DNA of 64,000 nucleotides from Mucilaginibacter frigoritolerans (GCF_007830615.1 NZ_VLLI01000003.1:310001-374000); one strand, 5' to 3'. Counted from the stretch's first letter, positions 8,925 to 18,422 are shown. Numbers and translations are program-made. The notes: generated from the letters alone by a model not told the origin.

Positions 8925-9506
8925 TTATTTTAAAAAGAAGAGCAAAAAGATGAGCAGGTAATGGCTTAAGCCAACACGAAGCTTCTTTAATGCTTTGGTA
9001 AGATGGTTTTCAACCGTTTTTTCAGAGATCCCCAGATATAGGGCTATTTCTTTATTGGTTTTATGTTCGTTTCGGCTTAAGTGGTATACCGAACGGCATT
9101 TATCGGGTAATTGGTTTACTTCTGCTTCAATAGTATAAGCAAGCTCTTTCAACATGATAGTATCTTCTGTTGAAGTATCGGTTTCAGTATGAATTACTTT
9201 AAATGCCTCCCTGTACTTATCTCTAACAAGTTCTTTACGATACTGATCAATAACCTGGTTAGTTACCGCCAAATGCAAATACCCACCAACAGTTGTAGTA
9301 ATTTGAATGGTATTTCTTTTTATCCAAAAGTTAGTAAATATTTCCTGGGTAATTTCTTCGGCCTGCTCTTTACTTTTTAGCCTTTTATATGATTCGGCGT
9401 AAAGTTTTTTCCAATAGCGACTGTATATTTCCTTAAATGCACTAAGCTTATCCTGCCTTAACAGATCAAGAAGCTCATCATCAGAAAGTTTAGTAAAATC
9501 ACTCAT
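8925..9506 (-). CDS. ECF RNA polymerase sigma factor (Bacteroidota FecI-like)
   Basis: A 193-residue sigma-70 family protein with region 2 at about 20-85 (FKEIYSRYWKKLYAESYKRL, EEITQEIFTNFW) and region 4 at about 130-180 (LPDKCRSVYHLSRNEHKTNKEI, ISEKTVENHLTKALKKLR). It should direct RNA polymerase to the susC promoter when released by the FecR protein encoded next. The last 13 residues (SHYLLIFLLFFLK) are strongly hydrophobic, a feature shared with the second sigma factor of this window. First gene of the locus, with 508 bp of non-coding DNA upstream. Confidence 0.93.
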   Translation of the reverse strand: MSDFTKLSDDELLDLLRQDKLSAFKEIYSRYWKKLYAESYKRLKSKEQAEEITQEIFTNFWIKRNTIQITTTVGGYLHLAVTNQVIDQYRKELVRDKYREAFKVIHTETDTSTEDTIMLKELAYTIEAEVNQLPDKCRSVYHLSRNEHKTNKEIALYLGISEKTVENHLTKALKKLRVGLSHYLLIFLLFFLK

Positions 9507-10014
9507 CAGTTATCAAAAGATGTTAATGAAGCATAAATAAATCATTAACGCATCGACAAAACTCAAAAAAAATCAGCTAACAATCAAGTATTTTAAAAAA
9601 CCTTCGTTTTTACAACAATAATTATTACCAACATATTTGAATCTTGCTTTTAATCAAATACATAGCAAATATATTTTACCATACCTGAATCATAAATAAC
9701 TTTAAAATCATTTACTATAAATTAACAAACCAACTTAAACACTCACTGGTAGTTACACAATAAAAAAATATTTTTCTTAACTAATAATTTAACAAACCAT
9801 CACTACAAATCTTCTAATAGATAAGATTCATTTCTACTAAATAATATATCTTTTTGCCAACTTACATATCCGTTTGTTGTATAAAATGACTTTAATATGA
9901 AAAGTATTTTATTCGTTACACTAAAACATTTTCGATTTTCTTAGGGGCAAAAAAAGCCGCTTCATGATATACATGAAACGGCCACTCATTTATTATATTA
10001 AAACTAACCGCAAT
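9507..10014. other. Non-coding gap between the two Sus loci
   Basis: A very AT-rich spacer separating the first sigma gene from the end of the second locus. It holds the terminator of the second locus (9949-9982) and presumably the promoter of the first sigma gene. A TATATTTG box occurs on the minus strand at 9666-9673, about 160 bp before the sigma start, without a clear -33 element. I see no open reading frame or RNA gene. Confidence 0.6.
9949..9982 (-). terminator. Terminator of the second SusCD operon
   Basis: Eleven-bp arms at 9956-9966 and 9972-9982 close an ATATA loop and are followed on the minus strand by seven T. The one imperfect pair is a G-U on the minus strand (C-A on plus), fixing the direction. 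It lies 32 bp after the susD stop. Confidence 0.85.
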
Positions 10015-11592
10015 TTATTGAGCATCCCACCAAACACGCCCGCTTAATACATCTCCTCCCGGAACGGCATTATGAGCAGCAGTATAATTGGTTGGGTTGT
10101 TAGCTGCCTCAACCAAAGGGTATGGAAAACGGCGTGGAATAGTTCCGTTTGTAGCATTACCTGGATAAACAACAGGAGTTAAAGTTGGATAGTTTGTCCT
10201 TCTCCAGTTACTCCACGATTCATAAAAATCCATCATGGTATTAGTCAACACCCAGTATTGGGTATTAATCATATTTAAACCCGTTTCACCGGCAACATAA
10301 GGGTTAGCAGCCACATAAGCAGCAGCTGCAGATTGTGAAACAGTAGCACCCGGATCATACTCTGACAAATAGGTAATAGCAGCTTCAACACCATTATTAT
10401 AATGCGTTGCGGCGCTGCCACCAATGCCAAAACGCTCAGCTGCATCGGCCAGTAAAAGTTCCGATTCGCCATAGGTAAGTATAAATGTAGGTGAACCCAT
10501 TTGAACCAGGTAAGTACTTGGTGATGAATAGTCGCCAAGGGTAGTAAAACCAGGAGCAGATCCTAATGTTAAACCCGGAGTACCACTAAGATCATAGCCA
10601 TTTGGCTGACCTTTTTGGTCGGCTGGGTTTGCATCACCACCGGCAACGCCAATTGTAGCATTTGTAACCGAAATTACCGCTAAACGAGGATCGTTGGTAG
10701 ATTTTAACTGGTTGATAAAGGTTTGGGACCATTTTACATAAGTATTCTCAGGTCCGCCCTGTAATACCTGGCTAACGCGATTAACTGTTGGACGGCCTCC
10801 TGTCGGGTCATGTAAAAGGAAAGCATCATCAGAGTTAGCTGCCATTGTTTTGCCAATTACCGTTTGCACAACTGATTTTGCTGTTGCCGGATCAACTTTG
10901 CTTAAACGCATAGCCACACGCAATAACAAGCTATTGCCAAAACGTTGCCATTTGCCGATATCACCATGATAAATGGCATCACCGGTTGGGATATCACCCT
11001 GTGGATTTAATTTTGAGGTTGCATCCTGCAACTCTGAAATTAAATTAGTGTAAATAGACTGCTGTTTGTCATATACCGGGAATAATATTTTCCCGTAATA
11101 ACCTTCACCCGCCTGTGAGTAAGGTACATCACCATAAAGATCGGTAATACGTTCAAATATCAACGCCTTCATAATGCGTCCAATCTGGTGCAGGTTATTG
11201 TATTTGGCTACCCCATCAGTAGTAGTAACCATATCAACAATTGGTTTTACCTGCTCAGAATACGCACCATCCGCGCCATTATCACTCTGCCAGTAAGCAG
11301 CAGTGTATTCAGGATTGGCCAGGTATTTATCACCCGCCCAATAACCAATTGAAGTAGCAAAACCCTGAATCATATCAGAGCAGTAAATCAAATCTGCACG
11401 CCAGGTATCATAACTAAAATCCTGACTACCTGTATAATCCAATTGCGCTGTGGTTAATAAGTAATTAGGATCAAAATTGGTAGCGCTAAATGCCGTAGGG
11501 TCTGTATTTAATTTATCAAAATTTTTGGTACAACTTGATGCCAGGAATAAGCCCATAGTTAGCAAGCTGCTATATATCAGTTTCTTTTTCAT
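10015..11592 (-). CDS. SusD/RagB family lipoprotein, second locus
   Basis: 525 residues; lipobox LASSC with Cys21, then TKNFDKLNTDPTAF, typical of the SusD-like_2 group. Recognisable segments are IGRIMKALIFERITDLYGDVPYSQA (about 140-165), the LRVAMRLSKVDP helix, the ESELLLADAAERFGIGG stretch and a terminal PRRFPYP. It should bind substrate at the cell surface as partner of the SusC encoded 21 bp upstream. This SusD subgroup often sits in loci without glycosidases, as here, so the cargo could be a peptide or small glycan. Sequence alone does not tell. Confidence 0.91.
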   Translation of the reverse strand: MKKKLIYSSLLTMGLFLASSCTKNFDKLNTDPTAFSATNFDPNYLLTTAQLDYTGSQDFSYDTWRADLIYCSDMIQGFATSIGYWAGDKYLANPEYTAAYWQSDNGADGAYSEQVKPIVDMVTTTDGVAKYNNLHQIGRIMKALIFERITDLYGDVPYSQAGEGYYGKILFPVYDKQQSIYTNLISELQDATSKLNPQGDIPTGDAIYHGDIGKWQRFGNSLLLRVAMRLSKVDPATAKSVVQTVIGKTMAANSDDAFLLHDPTGGRPTVNRVSQVLQGGPENTYVKWSQTFINQLKSTNDPRLAVISVTNATIGVAGGDANPADQKGQPNGYDLSGTPGLTLGSAPGFTTLGDYSSPSTYLVQMGSPTFILTYGESELLLADAAERFGIGGSAATHYNNGVEAAITYLSEYDPGATVSQSAAAAYVAANPYVAGETGLNMINTQYWVLTNTMMDFYESWSNWRRTNYPTLTPVVYPGNATNGTIPRRFPYPLVEAANNPTNYTAAHNAVPGGDVLSGRVWWDAQ

Positions 11593-11613
11593 TTTAATTA
11601 AAATTAATTGTTA

Positions 11614-14600
11614 TTAAAATTTAACATTCAAGTTTATTCCGTAGGTTCTGGTAGGTAACTGATCACCCAATTCTAAACCTTGCGACGTAGCCCCGTAACT
11701 TGCTTCAGGATCAATGTCAGTTGTTTTCTTCATGATGTAAAATAAATTACGACCAACTAAACTGACATTTATACCCTGTATAGCGTTATGAAACATTGAA
11801 GCTGGGAAATTATAACCCAATGTTATTTGACGGAACTTGATAAAGCTTCCATTTTGAACAAATAAGCCCGAAACGTTATTGCCTAACTGCGTGTAGTAAT
11901 TTTCGGCTGTAGTAACATTAGCAGGACCAAATCCGGTTGTACGGCCAGGTAAAGTAGCTTTTGACAAACCATCTTCATAAGCATAGTATTCGGTCCCGGC
12001 AAATATTTTACCACCTAATTTGCTGTCTATCAAGAATGAAAGGTTAACATGACCGAAAGTAAATTCGTTGTTAAAACCACCGCTCCATTTACCGTATGCA
12101 GAACCATAGTTTTTCAATGCGCCCTGTACCGGGATACCTGTAGTTGGGTCGACAACTATTTTACCATTGGAGTCATATTTATAATCAAATGCTTCAACCT
12201 GATCTGCAGCTTTACCTACCACATCAGCTAAAAAGCCGTTTCCTGTACGTGAAGTTGCAACTGGTAAAGAAGATTGACCTGCAGCCAGAGCTAAAACAGT
12301 GTTGGTATTTTCAGCAAAATTTAACGAAGTTGTCCAGGTAAAGTTTTTAGTTTTAACAGGCACGCCGGTAATTAAAACTTCTAAACCTTTGTTTCTTATT
12401 TCACCAATATTTAAAACTGCACCCTGGTATCCTGAAGTAATTGATGCCGGAGCCGGTACAATTTCGTTTTTAGACAGCTTGTTATACCAGGTTACATCAA
12501 AACTTAAACGATTATGGAGTGTATGTAACTCTGTACCAATTTCCAGCTCAGAAGCGTCTGATGGTTTAAGTTGATCGTTTGGTGTTGAAGTATTGGTAAT
12601 GGTACCTAATGGCATACCATTTAACTGCACCGGTAATAAGCCATAATTTAACAATGTTTGATATGGAGAGGTAGCTGCACCAACATTTGCCCAGCCGGCT
12701 CTTACTTTTCCAAAATCGAGCCACGTTGGTTTCCAAAGCTCGGTAAACACAAATGAACCGCTTACCGAAGGATAAACAATATTTAACTTATTGTTAGGAG
12801 ATGCTGAAGATGCTAAAGTTGAGAACCAGTCTGAACGTGCTGTACCGTCTAAAAATAAGAATGATTTATATGACAGATCTAATGTTCCGTACAAGGAGTT
12901 TACATCAAATTTATCGTCAGCATAAGCTATTGATTTTGAAACGGTGTTACCGATGGTATAAACATAAGGGATTACAAAACCAACACCTGATTCTGTGGTT
13001 GATTCAATGGCGCTTTTCCTAAGGTTACCACCTACGTTTGGGGTAATGGTAAAGTCTGAACCCACTTTAAACGGCTTACCTATCAGGAAGTCAGTATTTA
13101 ACTCAGAAACATTATCATACGTTTCTCCCAAATTCTGAAATGCCTGCGCATAATATGCTGTTCCGGTAGGTACAATGTTGGTATAACGCTCAGTGTAATA
13201 ATCTTCGCCAATACGTACTTGTGCAAATAAGCCATCGTCAAAAGTGTAACGGGCACTTGCCGAACCGATGATACGATTACGGCTACTGTTATTCACAAAA
13301 TTATAGGCAGCAAACCAAGGGTTGGTAGCATAATTATTATTGGTAAATTGCAACTCGTTACCGGCAGCGTTGGTACCTTTGGTACTTGGGCTAAGGGTAT
13401 TTACATTTAAACTGGTAGGTAAAAACGTAATCTGATAGCTGGAGTTACCCGGACCATCGCCTAAAATAGGTCTGTTTTGAGCATCATCACTAATGTAGTT
13501 AACATGTGCATCAATGGTTAGTCTTTTTATAGGGCTAAAGTTTCCGGAAAAATTAAAGTTTCTTCTGTCATAACCAGAATTTGGCGTTGGCGCCTCGTTG
13601 TGCAAGTCACTTGCCGAAAAACGGATTGAGGCAAGGTCGTAAGCTTTACTGAAAGACAGGGTATTGGTAAAAGTACTTCCTGTACGATAAAATTCACTAA
13701 AGTTATCTTTTTGCGCAGTATACGGGCGGGATACGCCATCAAACTGAACTACTGAAGAACCATCAAGAGGTGCGCCCCAACTGTCGTTACCAGAGTTGAA
13801 TGCTGATGTTGCACTATTTGGCTTTAGGCCCTGCGCACCATTACCATATTGGTACTGAAAATCAGTCGGGTTTATTACACTTTCCAAAACATAGTTTGAG
13901 CTATACTCTACAGTACCTTTGCTGCTACCGGTTTTGGTTGTTATTAAAATAACACCATATTTTGCTCTTGATCCGTAAAGAGCTGCAGCTGCAGCACCTT
14001 TAAGTACCGAAATAGAGGCAATATCTTCGGGGTTAAGGTTACCGATACCATCGCCCTGATCGGGTGAGTTTGAATATTGACCGCCACTATTCATTGATAA
14101 ACCTGCAATTTCAGTATTATCAATATTGTTCATAGGGACACCATCAATTACGTATAAAGGCTGTGTAGAACCACTTAAACTGGCTGCACCACGGATATTA
14201 ATATTTACCGATGAAGCCGGTCCTCCAGATATTGTTGATACGTTTAAGCCTGCAACTTTACCTTCCAATTGGTTAGCAAAGTTTACTTCTTTGGCTGTAT
14301 TCAAATCGTCGCCTTTTATTTCGGTAACAGAATAACCCAAAGCCTTACGTTCTTTTTTAACACCTAAAGCGGTAACTACAACTTCGCTCAGTTGCTTCGA
14401 ATCTTCTTCCAACTGTATGGTTAAAGTTGGACTAGCTATCGTTACTTCTTTTTTAAGATAGCCTAAATAAGTAAATACCAGCACGTCGCCAATATTTGCT
14501 TCCAGCGTAAATTTACCATTTATGTCTGTTTGGGTACCTTTTGCACTACCTTTAACTATTACGCTAACACCGATAATTGCCTGGCCAGTGGCATCGCGCA

Positions 14601-15018
14601 CGAAACCTGATATTGGAATAATATTGTTATTGGTTTCTTCGGTTGCAGAGAGTTTAGGAATTTCCTGCATGTTGGCTGCAACCCCTATATAGTTGCCAAC
14701 CATTTTGTATTTAAGATGTGTTGTGTTCTGTAATTCAGCAATTACCTCAGCAAGGGGCATGTTCTTGACATGGAGGGTAATTGATGGCAAGTTTTCAATA
14801 ACCTGTTCATCGTAAACGAAGGTTACGTTTGCCTGTTTTTCAATGCTTTTAAATACCTGTTTTACACTGGCTTTAACCACATTTACATTCATATCCTGAG
14901 CCTTGGTTCCGAGGGCCATCAGGAGCGATGTACAACTTATTTGTATGCCGATAATTATTGTAGAAATGCGCATGCATTTTTTGAGTATGGGCAATACTTT
15001 GCCGTAAAAATTTATCAT
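11614..15018 (-). CDS. SusC/RagA TonB-dependent transporter with STN domain, second locus
   Basis: 1134 residues: an N-terminal signal region (ending near GTKAQ, about residue 40), an STN domain (about 45-112, VKQVFKSIEKQANVTFVYDEQ), a carboxypeptidase-regulatory-like domain (ISGFVRDATGQAIIGVSV), then EVVVTALGVKKERKALGYS, the plug (INIRGAASLSGSTQPLYVIDG) and a barrel ending GINLNVKF. It forms the outer-membrane channel with the SusD encoded next. The STN domain pairs it with the FecR/sigma genes just upstream. The start has an A-rich context (ACAAATATG) like the first susC. Confidence 0.93.
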   Translation of the reverse strand: MINFYGKVLPILKKCMRISTIIIGIQISCTSLLMALGTKAQDMNVNVVKASVKQVFKSIEKQANVTFVYDEQVIENLPSITLHVKNMPLAEVIAELQNTTHLKYKMVGNYIGVAANMQEIPKLSATEETNNNIIPISGFVRDATGQAIIGVSVIVKGSAKGTQTDINGKFTLEANIGDVLVFTYLGYLKKEVTIASPTLTIQLEEDSKQLSEVVVTALGVKKERKALGYSVTEIKGDDLNTAKEVNFANQLEGKVAGLNVSTISGGPASSVNINIRGAASLSGSTQPLYVIDGVPMNNIDNTEIAGLSMNSGGQYSNSPDQGDGIGNLNPEDIASISVLKGAAAAALYGSRAKYGVILITTKTGSSKGTVEYSSNYVLESVINPTDFQYQYGNGAQGLKPNSATSAFNSGNDSWGAPLDGSSVVQFDGVSRPYTAQKDNFSEFYRTGSTFTNTLSFSKAYDLASIRFSASDLHNEAPTPNSGYDRRNFNFSGNFSPIKRLTIDAHVNYISDDAQNRPILGDGPGNSSYQITFLPTSLNVNTLSPSTKGTNAAGNELQFTNNNYATNPWFAAYNFVNNSSRNRIIGSASARYTFDDGLFAQVRIGEDYYTERYTNIVPTGTAYYAQAFQNLGETYDNVSELNTDFLIGKPFKVGSDFTITPNVGGNLRKSAIESTTESGVGFVIPYVYTIGNTVSKSIAYADDKFDVNSLYGTLDLSYKSFLFLDGTARSDWFSTLASSASPNNKLNIVYPSVSGSFVFTELWKPTWLDFGKVRAGWANVGAATSPYQTLLNYGLLPVQLNGMPLGTITNTSTPNDQLKPSDASELEIGTELHTLHNRLSFDVTWYNKLSKNEIVPAPASITSGYQGAVLNIGEIRNKGLEVLITGVPVKTKNFTWTTSLNFAENTNTVLALAAGQSSLPVATSRTGNGFLADVVGKAADQVEAFDYKYDSNGKIVVDPTTGIPVQGALKNYGSAYGKWSGGFNNEFTFGHVNLSFLIDSKLGGKIFAGTEYYAYEDGLSKATLPGRTTGFGPANVTTAENYYTQLGNNVSGLFVQNGSFIKFRQITLGYNFPASMFHNAIQGINVSLVGRNLFYIMKKTTDIDPEASYGATSQGLELGDQLPTRTYGINLNVKF

Positions 15019-15054
15019 ATTTGTAAGGGTTTAATATTCACGTTAAACTAATAG

Positions 15055-15090
15055 CCTGCTGTATATGGGTCTCAAGCATATATACACAGG
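15055..15090 (+). other. Stem-loop in the second susC leader, first of two
   Basis: The arms CCTG plus TGTATAT (15055-15058, 15060-15066) pair with ATATACA plus CAGG (15080-15090), leaving one bulged C and a 13-nt loop. Its position relative to the following plus-strand terminator mirrors the stem-loop at 7636-7675. Confidence 0.5.
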
Positions 15091-15102
15091 CCAAATCTCA
15101 TT

Positions 15103-15135
15103 GCCGGGGACATTTGCCGTGTCTCCGGCTTTTTT
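15103..15135 (+). terminator. Plus-strand terminator opposing the second susC leader
   Basis: Ten-bp GC-rich arms at 15103-15112 and 15120-15129 around a 7-nt loop are followed by six T on the plus strand. The single imperfect pair is G-U on plus and A-C on minus. No plus-strand protein gene precedes it. Position and polarity match the hairpin at 7685-7720. Confidence 0.65.
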
Positions 15136-15164
15136 CCTTTCTTAGCTGCTAAGTAGGGTATGTT

Positions 15165-16166
15165 TTATTTAATCACTACTGTACTGTCATTGGCAATTTT
15201 ATAATTAAAATGTTTGGTGAAACTTAAAATTTCCATAATGGTATCCAGCCGCTGGTTGCCCAGGGTTATGGATATGCGTTCATTAAGCAGCGCTTTATCA
15301 GCTACTTGTATATGTGTGTTATATTGTTTTTCTATAGCTTTAAATACATTATCAAGGTTTTCCTGATCAAATACCAACGGACTTTTGCACCATAAATTAA
15401 TTACCTGATCGGGGGTAACACCCTTGACAAACTGGTTAGCCATTTTATTTAAAACAATCTCCTGCTTAGGCAATAACATAACAGCAGGTTCATTAGCATG
15501 CCCTGGGCGGGTAATGCCTACCTTACCGGTAATTACATTTACTTTGGTCATCCCTTCTTTGGCAGAGGTGCGTACATCAAATGAGGTACCCAGCACTGTA
15601 ATATTTAAAGTTTTGGTTTTCACTACAAATGGATGTTCGCTTTCGTGCTTAACATCAAAAAAGGCCCGGCCCTCAATTAACTGTACTTCCCGCAATTTCC
15701 CTTTAAAACTATTAGGATATTTAAATGTGGTATGTGCATTTAACCATACTGATGAACCATCAGCCAAGGTTAACTTAGTGATTTTTTGGGTGGTAAGTGT
15801 TACCTGTTCTGAACCGGATGCTGCTGTTTTTCCTACTAATTTATTTGCATACCAGGCAATACCAACAAAAAGAAAAACTACTGCTGCTGCAGCACTCCAT
15901 CTAATCATTTTTATTATCGACGCCGAACGATTACCCGGCATAGCATTATCCTTCAATTTCTGATTGATTATCTCTGAATGAAGATTTTCATAGATCCTCA
16001 TTTTTACATCTGTTTCCGAATCTTCTGCAGAAACAACCTCTAATTGATCGCCATCATGAATAGTATCATACCACTGGTTCAACAACTCCTTTTCTTCAGG
16101 CGTTGCTGTACCATTAAGATACTTTTTCGCCAATTGCTTCAACTCACTCCTGCCAATAGGGCCCAT
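15165..16166 (-). CDS. FecR-family anti-sigma factor, second locus
   Basis: 333 residues: a cytoplasmic sigma-binding segment (LKQLAKKYLNGTATPEEKELLNQWY), one membrane span at about 88-107 (IRWSAAAAVVFLFVGIAWYA), the periplasmic FecR domain (LTLADGSSVWLNAHTTFKYP, VLGTSFDVRTS, VITGKVGIT) and a C-terminal DUF4974 domain (VFDQENLDNVFKAIEKQYNTHI). It should hold the ECF sigma factor encoded 156 bp upstream and release it on signal from the STN domain of the following SusC. I see nothing truncated or unusual. Confidence 0.9.
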   Translation of the reverse strand: MGPIGRSELKQLAKKYLNGTATPEEKELLNQWYDTIHDGDQLEVVSAEDSETDVKMRIYENLHSEIINQKLKDNAMPGNRSASIIKMIRWSAAAAVVFLFVGIAWYANKLVGKTAASGSEQVTLTTQKITKLTLADGSSVWLNAHTTFKYPNSFKGKLREVQLIEGRAFFDVKHESEHPFVVKTKTLNITVLGTSFDVRTSAKEGMTKVNVITGKVGITRPGHANEPAVMLLPKQEIVLNKMANQFVKGVTPDQVINLWCKSPLVFDQENLDNVFKAIEKQYNTHIQVADKALLNERISITLGNQRLDTIMEILSFTKHFNYKIANDSTVVIK

Positions 16167-16322
16167 TTTTACTGCTTTTTATAACATAGAGTATATTTAA
16201 TACCAAATACCCTTGCTTTATTTTGAAACTTTTTAAAAAAAATTCAAAAGTTGGTGTAAAAACAACACTAAGTAGGCAAAAAACAAGAGAAAAAATAGTA
16301 AAATAGAAGAAAAACAAGGGAA

Positions 16323-16913
16323 TTAGCGCTTAAAAAGAGCCATAATGATTAAAAACACCAAAAAATCACTCATCGAAGCACCTAAATTTGCTCGTATAGT
16401 ACGCAAGGCTTTAGTTAAATGCCCTTCGGCTGTTTTTTGTGAAATATTTAATTGCTCAGCTACATCCGTAAGTGACATATCCTGCAATTTATTATATTGA
16501 AATACCAGGCGGCACTTCTCAGGTAATTTATTAGAAAGATTCTGGATTATTTCGAGCAGGATTTTATTATCCACATCAATTTCGGCAATATCACCGGCAT
16601 TTAAAACACCAAGGGCATTTTCATTCTCCTTCAGTTGTTTTTCTTTGGCGCAATGCCGATAAACAGCATACCGCGTCATTGCTGCCAGGTATTGAGTTAA
16701 TGATTGTATAACTAGTGATTCCCTTTTTTTCCAGAGGATAAGAAATACCTCCTGAACAATTTCTTCAGCACTATCGGTATCCTTTAGCAGTTTATAAGCT
16801 ATATAATAAAGCCTGTCCCAATAACGGTTATAAATTTCGGTGAATGCTGATTCGTTCCCATCTTTAAGCAGATCGGTCAATTCCTTATCCTCAAGTATTT
16901 GAATAGCACTCAT
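16323..16913 (-). CDS. ECF RNA polymerase sigma factor, second locus
   Basis: 196 residues with sigma region 2 (FTEIYNRYWDRLYYIAYKLL, SAEEIVQEVFLILW) and region 4 (LPEKCRLVFQYNKLQDMSLTDVAEQL, ISQKTAEGHLTKALRTIRANL). It ends in a hydrophobic tail (SDFLVFLIIMALFKR) like the first sigma factor. It probably activates the second susC promoter and is controlled by the FecR protein encoded next. First gene of the locus; its promoter should lie in 16914-17298 but no clear box is visible. Confidence 0.92.
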   Translation of the reverse strand: MSAIQILEDKELTDLLKDGNESAFTEIYNRYWDRLYYIAYKLLKDTDSAEEIVQEVFLILWKKRESLVIQSLTQYLAAMTRYAVYRHCAKEKQLKENENALGVLNAGDIAEIDVDNKILLEIIQNLSNKLPEKCRLVFQYNKLQDMSLTDVAEQLNISQKTAEGHLTKALRTIRANLGASMSDFLVFLIIMALFKR

Positions 16914-17298
16914 TAGGGATCAGCCGGAACGAAAATAATATAAATTTAATATAAAAGTAATATTGGTGTTAAAAACTAGCACGCTAAGTTGCACATTTTC
17001 TATCAAAATTCACAACTTATATAAAATTGGTGAATTTTATTTATTACCGAATAATATTTGGCCTGCTATTCAATAAATTACAAAACACCCTCAACAGGTA
17101 ACACTTTATCCAAATTTCCCCAAGCTTCCCATCTGTGTAAAATCATAAAATAATTTATTAATTAAATATTAATAAATACTACCAAAAACAACCCTCCCTG
17201 GCAAAAAGCAACCAATCTGTTAAAATAAAATCACTAAAAGTTTATTATCCAAAAACCGCAGTTGTTTTACTTACGTAGTTTACCATTAAAGGCTTATC
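16914..17298. other. Non-coding divergent gap
   Basis: AT-rich spacer between the second sigma gene (minus) and a small regulator gene (plus). It must hold both promoters. I see no strong TAnnTTTG box, inverted repeat or open reading frame. Confidence 0.5.
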
Positions 17299-17577
17299 AT
17301 GTTTAACACAGGTATAAAATCATTGAGCGATTTAAAGACCCAGGAGGTAATCGCTAACATCAGAAAAATAAGAGAGTTTAGGAACTACACGCAGGATTAT
17401 CTTGCCGCTAAACTTAATATATCCCAAAATGCTTACAGCAAAATTGAATTGGGTTACAGCAGCATTACCTTGCACCGGCTAATTGAAATTACAGAAATCC
17501 TGGAAATTTCACTTGTTGAGCTCATTAGTTTTGGTGGTGATATGGCTCAAATTAAATTTACTGTAAAAGCGTCGTAA
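17299..17577 (+). CDS. Small XRE-family HTH regulator
   Basis: 92 residues. A Cro/C1-type helix-turn-helix covers about 18-75: IRKIREFRNYTQDYLAAKLNISQNAYSKIELG is helix 1 to helix 3 of the fold, then the ITLHRLIEITEILEISLVELI helices. The tail (about 76-92) is probably a beta extension. It is a DNA-binding regulator of unknown target. It is a single-gene unit, ending 8 bp before the convergent aminotransferase gene, with no toxin-like partner beside it. Confidence 0.8.
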   Translation: MFNTGIKSLSDLKTQEVIANIRKIREFRNYTQDYLAAKLNISQNAYSKIELGYSSITLHRLIEITEILEISLVELISFGGDMAQIKFTVKAS

Positions 17578-17585
17578 TTTATTTC

Positions 17586-18422
17586 TTATAACTTGTTTAA
17601 CTCTTCAATTAGTATTTTGCTTACTTCATTAAAATAACGGCGAACGCCAAAACCCATTACACTCTGTATTCCACGGGTGGCATTGGTTAAAAATACTTCA
17701 TCTGCCTCATACAAAATTTCGGGATTTATTTGTGCTTCGGTAACGGGTATATTGACCTTTTTTGCCAAATCAATTATTACCTGGCGCATTACCCCTTCAA
17801 CACAGCCTTCACTCAATGCCGGAGTGTATAAATGATTTTGATACCATACAAATACATTTGAGCTGCTGGCTTCGCACAAAAAGCCATGCTGATTTAATAA
17901 AAAGGCATCGTCGAGCTTGTTTTGCGTTTTAAACAACCCGGCCATAATATAAGTAAGCGAATTACAGGTTTTAATATTAGAAAGGTAGTTGGTAGGCTTA
18001 GGCAAATCTGGAAAAATATCAACAATCAGCCCCTTCGGATTTAGAAAATATCTCGGCTCATCCAGCGGCTGCAATTCAAGCGCATAAGCCATTTTATTGC
18101 CCGATGGTGTATACAAACCTTCTGCATCACGATATACCGTTAAGCGTAAACGGCCATGTTTAATTTTGTTGCGGCGCGATATATCTTCACACTTCTCCCT
18201 CAAAAACCAGCTATCCATTTGCGAGTAACCATCAATTTTCAATGCTTTCATCCCTCTTTGCAAACGGTCGGCATGTAAATCGGCAAATTTCAGCTGCCCC
18301 TTCATCAGGCGCATACTTTCAAATAAACCATCGCCATATTTAAACGCCCTGTTATTTATCGAAACCAGCTTAGTGCCGGCCGGCATTATTTCGCCATTAA
18401 AATTGATAAAAACAGGTGTCAT
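17586..18422 (-). CDS. pabC: Class IV PLP aminotransferase, probably 4-amino-4-deoxychorismate lyase
   Basis: 278 residues of the branched-chain aminotransferase/PabC fold. YGDGLFESMRL (29-39) is the class IV N-terminal signature, Lys151 in SNIKTCNSL is the probable PLP Schiff-base lysine, and Glu184 in FLCEASSSNVF the usual pyridine-nitrogen ligand. The C-terminal part has VEGVMRQVIIDLA and EVFLTNATRGIQSV. PabC converts aminodeoxychorismate to 4-aminobenzoate for folate. A PabB-type synthase is encoded at 31873-33162 but not next to it, so the role is likely rather than certain; D-amino-acid or branched-chain aminotransferases share the motifs. Confidence 0.72.
   Translation of the reverse strand: MTPVFINFNGEIMPAGTKLVSINNRAFKYGDGLFESMRLMKGQLKFADLHADRLQRGMKALKIDGYSQMDSWFLREKCEDISRRNKIKHGRLRLTVYRDAEGLYTPSGNKMAYALELQPLDEPRYFLNPKGLIVDIFPDLPKPTNYLSNIKTCNSLTYIMAGLFKTQNKLDDAFLLNQHGFLCEASSSNVFVWYQNHLYTPALSEGCVEGVMRQVIIDLAKKVNIPVTEAQINPEILYEADEVFLTNATRGIQSVMGFGVRRYFNEVSKILIEELNKL

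Noticed and set aside
15424..15963. Plus-strand open frame of 179 codons
   Set aside because: It is antisense to fecR of the second locus; that frame has clear FecR domains, and the antisense frame has no recognisable protein features.
17299..17577. Antitoxin of a toxin-antitoxin pair
   Set aside because: The small XRE protein has no adjacent same-strand partner; the next gene is a convergent aminotransferase.
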